DNA of 64,000 nt. Source: Phycisphaerae bacterium. Lineage in GTDB: Bacteria; Planctomycetota; Phycisphaerae; Sedimentisphaerales; Anaerobacaceae. This document shows, in pieces, positions 60,979-64,000 of the stretch. The position numbers and the translations under genes are program-made. Location: assembly GCA_016782865.1 (NCBI GenBank), contig JADHXR010000014.1:1-64000 (forward strand), given 5' to 3'. The stretch's first letter is position 1, and every line of letters begins with the position of its first letter. The notes under the pieces were generated by a model. It did not search any database. It had not been told where the DNA came from and worked only from the letters and a program-made list of their open reading frames with translations.

Positions 60979-61238
60979 AGTAATCCTCCTTTAAGAGATA
61001 ATGGAATTGAAATGATCGACAATGGTCTGTGCCTTCGCCTGCCTCCTACTTCTTGACGCCCAATCTAGGCAGCCGGCCAAGAATGAGCATTTTACCTTAC
61101 CGGGAGCCCGAGAATTCATGCTCCAACTCTTGTATTTATACCAGTTTGGCCACCCTGCCGTCAAGAAGAATCCGCAGACGAGATTGCTTGTGCTGTCCAA
61201 ACAGTGGCGTAAGAACGGCCATCACGCTAATGACCGGC

Positions 61239-62054
61239 CTAACTCCTCGATGTCGGCCTGGGGCCGTCAAAAAATCTTGCGCCGCTGCCGACCGTTTCGT
61301 GGTCGCCCAGATCTTCGCGGGCTCTGTCGATCAGCTTGGTTAACCGAGCCACGATCTGCGGGTGTTGCTCGGCCAGATCGTATCTCTCCTCGATGTCCGC
61401 CTCCAGATCGTATAGCTGGGTATTTTCGACGGCATCGATCATGCGCCCGGACCAGCCGGTTCCCGCAGGTTTGGCCGGGCGAGGGGGCACGAGTTTCCAT
61501 TTGCCGCTGCGAACCGCGTTCAAACGCAGGTAGTTGTAGAAATAGTCAAACCCCTGAGCATTCGGCATCAGCTTCGGATCGTACTTGTTCTTACGCCCTC
61601 CGGCCAAGTGCCACTTGCCAACCATAGCCGTGGAGTATCCGGCGCCCTTGAGCACCTCGGCGATGGTGATTTCCTTCGGGTGCAGCACGGTGTGCTGGTT
61701 CTTCTTGTTCTGCGGTTCGCCCACCCGTATGGGATAGCACCCTGTCATAAGGGCGGCGCGTGAGGGACCGCAGACAGGCTGCGCATAGAAGCTCGTGAAC
61801 TTCATTCCTTCGCGGGCCATCCTGTCAAAATTGGGCGTGCGAATAAAAGGCGAGCCGAAACAACCTACGTCGTTGTATCCCTGATCGTCCGTGAAGAAGA
61901 TAATGAAGTTGGGTCTGTTGTCCCATGATCCGGCGGCTCGCAGGCTCTCTTGCCGCACAACGCCCCCCCATGTCGCCGCAGTGATGGTGGCCCTGAGAAA
62001 GCTGCGCCGAGATATCCCATGCGGTTTCGTTCGATAGTAATCCATAGCCACCAA
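61239..62054 (-). pseudogene. Internally deleted sulfatase
   Basis: The 271-aa frame starts with a Tat signal ('RRSFLRATITAATWGG'), contains the first metal block 'FIIFFTDDQGYNDVGCFGSP', the signature 'CGPSRAALMTGCYPIR' and 'STAMVGKWHLAGG', then jumps at 'GFDYFYNYL' (about 61525) directly to the C-terminal 'RLNAVRSGKWKLVPPRP' and 'LYDLEADIEERYDLAEQHP'. The middle of about 200-230 residues, including the 'F.SDNG' metal ligands, is absent while the frame is kept. It would be expressed but inactive. It diverges from the intact sulfatase at 62203. Confidence 0.85.
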
Positions 62055-62202
62055 TCCTTTTCAAGGTTTGAGGCGATTGTAGCTGGTCGCCGCACAAATG
62101 TCACACTTTTCATTTCTTTACAATCAAACGAATCCTCGGTTAGAATAACCGGACTCAAGAGTCGAACGAGCAGGCTTCTTTTTTCAGCAGGAGACAACGA
62201 CC

Positions 62203-63738
62203 ATGACTGACAACGATAATCCACAGAGGGTATCCTTCAACAGGCGAGATTTGCTCAGGTCAGCCTGCCGCGGCACGGCTGCATTGGCCTTCCTTGGCGC
62301 CGCGGGGCAATCTCTGCACGCTGCGCGCCGCGGCAAGTCGCAAGGGCGGAATATCGTCTTCGTCCTCAGCGACGATCATCGTTACGACTTTATGGGGTTC
62401 ATGGAAGACTCGCCGGCTTTTCTTCAGACGCCGAACATGGATCGCATGGCGCTACAGGGTGCGCACCTGGCCAACGCATTCGTGAGCACGTCACTATGCT
62501 CGCCGAGCCGGGCGTCGATCCTCACCGGACAGTACATGCACCACCATCGCATCGCCGACAATCAGCGGCCGGAGCCCGAAGGCACGGTGTTCTTCCCACA
62601 GTATCTGCAAAGGGAAGGCTACCAAACCGCCTTCGTCGGCAAATGGCACATGGGGCACGAGCACGATGCGCCCAGACCCGGCTTCGATCATTGGGTCAGC
62701 TTCAAGGGCCAGGGCGTGTATTTCGACCCCACGCTCAACATCAACAATAAGCGCCGGACGTTCGAGGGATACACCACCGACGTCCTCACGGACCAGGCGC
62801 TGGCCTGGCTCAAGGACGGTCGAGACACCGACAAGCCGTTCTTTCTCTATCTCTCGTTTAAGGCGGTCCATTATCCCTTCCAGCCCGCCAAGCGGTATCA
62901 AGGGCGCTACGGCAAGGACAAGGTCAAACGCCCCGAGACGATGGCCAACACCGAGCGCAACTATCAGACGCAGCCGCACTGGGTCCGCGAGCGGCGCTAC
63001 AGTATCCACGGCGTGGACCACATGGAAACAGGACAGTACGACAACGATCCCGTGCCTTCGTTCGACGAGTTGTACAAACAGTACTGTGAGACCGTGCACG
63101 GGCTCGACGAGAACCTCGGCCGCTTGCTCAACTACCTCGACGAAACGGGCCTGAGCAAATCGACGCTGGTCGTTTACATGGGTGACAACGGCTTCGAACT
63201 CGGCGAGCACGGCTTCTACGACAAACGCGATGCATTCGAGGAGTCGATCCGCGTGCCGATGCTTGCGTACGCGCCCGGGATGATCGAGCCGGGGACGAAA
63301 GTCACGCAGATGGTGCAGAACATCGACATCGCGCCGACGCTGCTGGCCGCCGCGGGCGTGCAGCCGCCCAAGGCGGCAAAGATGGACGGGCAATCCTTTC
63401 TGCCCCTGCTGCGCGGCAAATCCGCCCGGTGGCGCGATCACATCCTGTATGAGTACTACTGGGAGTGGAACTTCCCCGCGACGCCGACGGTGTTTGCTAT
63501 TCGCTCCGACCGGTACAAGTACATCTTCTATCACGGAGTCTGGGACCACGACGGTTTCTACGACCTGCAAACCGATCCGCACGAGCGGCACAATCTGATC
63601 AATGTCCCTGCTTACGTCGAGAAGATAGAAGCCATGAAAAAGCAGCTCTTCGACGAACTGGAGGCAAGCGGTGCGTTGGACATTCCCGTACGCCGTCCCC
63701 TCGGCGAGCGACTCGACCAGCGTAAGAACCGACGTTAG
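62203..63738 (+). CDS. Tat-exported S1 family sulfatase
   Basis: A 511-aa complete sulfatase. 'FNRRDLLRSACRGTAALAFL' is a twin-arginine signal; the ATG has GCAGGAG upstream. 'NIVFVLSDDHRYDFMGFM' holds the first metal ligands, 'LCSPSRASILTGQYMHHHR' the formylglycine Cys, 'FVGKWHMGHEHD' the active-site Lys and His, and 'VVYMGDNGFELGEHGFYDKR' the second metal site. The C-terminal 'YDLQTDPHERHNLIN' is canonical. Substrate unknown; the YMHHHR variant after the signature occurs in several glycan sulfatase subfamilies. Its stop overlaps by 4 nt the convergent oxidoreductase. Confidence 0.94.
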   Translation: MTDNDNPQRVSFNRRDLLRSACRGTAALAFLGAAGQSLHAARRGKSQGRNIVFVLSDDHRYDFMGFMEDSPAFLQTPNMDRMALQGAHLANAFVSTSLCSPSRASILTGQYMHHHRIADNQRPEPEGTVFFPQYLQREGYQTAFVGKWHMGHEHDAPRPGFDHWVSFKGQGVYFDPTLNINNKRRTFEGYTTDVLTDQALAWLKDGRDTDKPFFLYLSFKAVHYPFQPAKRYQGRYGKDKVKRPETMANTERNYQTQPHWVRERRYSIHGVDHMETGQYDNDPVPSFDELYKQYCETVHGLDENLGRLLNYLDETGLSKSTLVVYMGDNGFELGEHGFYDKRDAFEESIRVPMLAYAPGMIEPGTKVTQMVQNIDIAPTLLAAAGVQPPKAAKMDGQSFLPLLRGKSARWRDHILYEYYWEWNFPATPTVFAIRSDRYKYIFYHGVWDHDGFYDLQTDPHERHNLINVPAYVEKIEAMKKQLFDELEASGALDIPVRRPLGERLDQRKNRR

Positions 63739-64000
63739 CTCGACAAATCCGGCACGGTGTACGGCTCACGGTAAAATCCGCGAACCAGACGATTGGCCCG
63801 CTTGTTGTCCTTGAAGCATTCGTTCTCTCTATCGATCTGGAGCCAGGGGCCAAGTGTCACCGTCTTTGCGCCAGCGTCGATTTCGTGTGCCGAGAGGTGC
63901 TCCAGCAGCCGGTCATACATTTCATCAAACAGCGGAACGTCACGGACTGCTCTACGCATCTGTCGCTCAGACGCTTTTGTGCCCAGACGATACGAGATAT
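63735..64000 (-). CDS. Gfo/Idh/MocA family oxidoreductase, C-terminal part
   Basis: The frame is open to the window edge, so the gene is partial at its 5' end. The visible 88 residues read 'ISYRLGTKASERQ', 'LLEHLSAHEIDAGAKTVTLG', 'PWLQIDRENECF' and 'ANRLVRGFYREPYTVP', which is the C-terminal tail of planctomycete Gfo/Idh/MocA oxidoreductases ('LGPWL..D..NE.F....AN.L..R.YR.P..VP'). The NAD-binding domain lies outside the window. Such enzymes oxidise sugars or inositols and are frequent near sulfatases. Confidence 0.75.
   Translation of the reverse strand, partial: ISYRLGTKASERQMRRAVRDVPLFDEMYDRLLEHLSAHEIDAGAKTVTLGPWLQIDRENECFKDNKRANRLVRGFYREPYTVPDLSS

Noticed and set aside
60043-61056. 337-codon plus-strand frame
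   Set aside because: Antisense of the LamG/FN3-like protein.
62494-63591. 365-codon minus-strand frame
   Set aside because: Antisense of the intact sulfatase at 62203.
1-64000. tRNA or rRNA genes
   Set aside because: I looked for T-loop-like text and rRNA landmarks in the spacers and found none; a covariance-model scan would be decisive.

Overview
The window looks like a chromosome segment of a planctomycete, most likely class Phycisphaerae (inference, no marker gene is present). The grounds are several Tat-exported or cytosolic S1 sulfatases, a planctomycete-type ECF sigma factor beside a membrane Ser/Thr kinase, PQQ-like propeller proteins, secreted LamG and dockerin-like proteins, a CPA2 antiporter with a PTS-EIIA partner, and a lifestyle centred on sulfated and uronic polysaccharides. 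No rRNA, tRNA, CRISPR array or prophage was recognised. The sequence carries several single-base frameshifts and gene relics, so it may be a draft or metagenome assembly, a genome with active gene decay, or both.

Layout. 0-8.1 kb: secreted BNR-type protein, a PQQ-methyltransferase-PQQ fusion, a sulfatase and an aldo/keto reductase. 8.2-11.3 kb: two DUF4145 zinc-ribbon genes (one frameshifted at a G7 run), a gene-poor kilobase and a BKACE enzyme. 11.6-14.1 kb: a PQQ-like protein plus a secreted triple-repeat protein, followed by a good terminator. 14.3-19.4 kb: a Ca2+ P-type ATPase, a sulfatase relic, and a Tat protein paired with a sulfatase lacking a signal peptide. 19.5-20.5 kb: a decayed REP-associated transposase between REP hairpins, and a nucleotidyltransferase overlapped by a small gene. 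20.5-27.0 kb: a sugar-acid catabolic cassette (cupin; mannonate-oxidoreductase-like SDR, HAD, Zn-dehydrogenase, UlaG-like hydrolase, SDR, LarA family). 27.1-30.0 kb: a dGTPase/nucleoside deoxyribosyltransferase pair and an MNT nucleotidyltransferase with a truncated partner.

30-38 kb: repeat-rich spacer, ECF sigma factor, a kinase-PEGA-FGE-like-hydrolase fusion and secreted propeller/dockerin/LamG proteins. 38-44 kb: sialate O-acetylesterase, PTS-EIIA/antiporter pair, rnpA, a URO-D family protein. 43.9-49.8 kb (minus strand): a GT4-GH57-debranching enzyme alpha-glucan operon and a secreted jelly-roll protein. 50-51.5 kb: a putative bacterial histone-fold protein divergent from a DUF2007-like gene pair. 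51.8-54.2 kb: a carboxypeptidase pseudogene and an orphan TIR domain among palindromic repeats. 54.2-64 kb: GH116, a frameshifted DUF2961 gene, a 176-bp palindromic element, a LamG protein, an internally deleted sulfatase, an intact sulfatase and the end of a Gfo/Idh/MocA oxidoreductase.

Working together (inference): exported GH116, DUF2961, sialate esterase, sulfatases and LamG proteins would strip and depolymerise sulfated glycans. The cytosolic SDR/HAD/dehydrogenase/UlaG/LarA cassette and the oxidoreductases would process the released sugar acids, and GT4/GH57/GDE would bank carbon as alpha-glucan. The spacers hold at least five families of small dispersed palindromes, some showing compensatory base changes and one showing a nested insertion. 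These are the least explained signals in the window.
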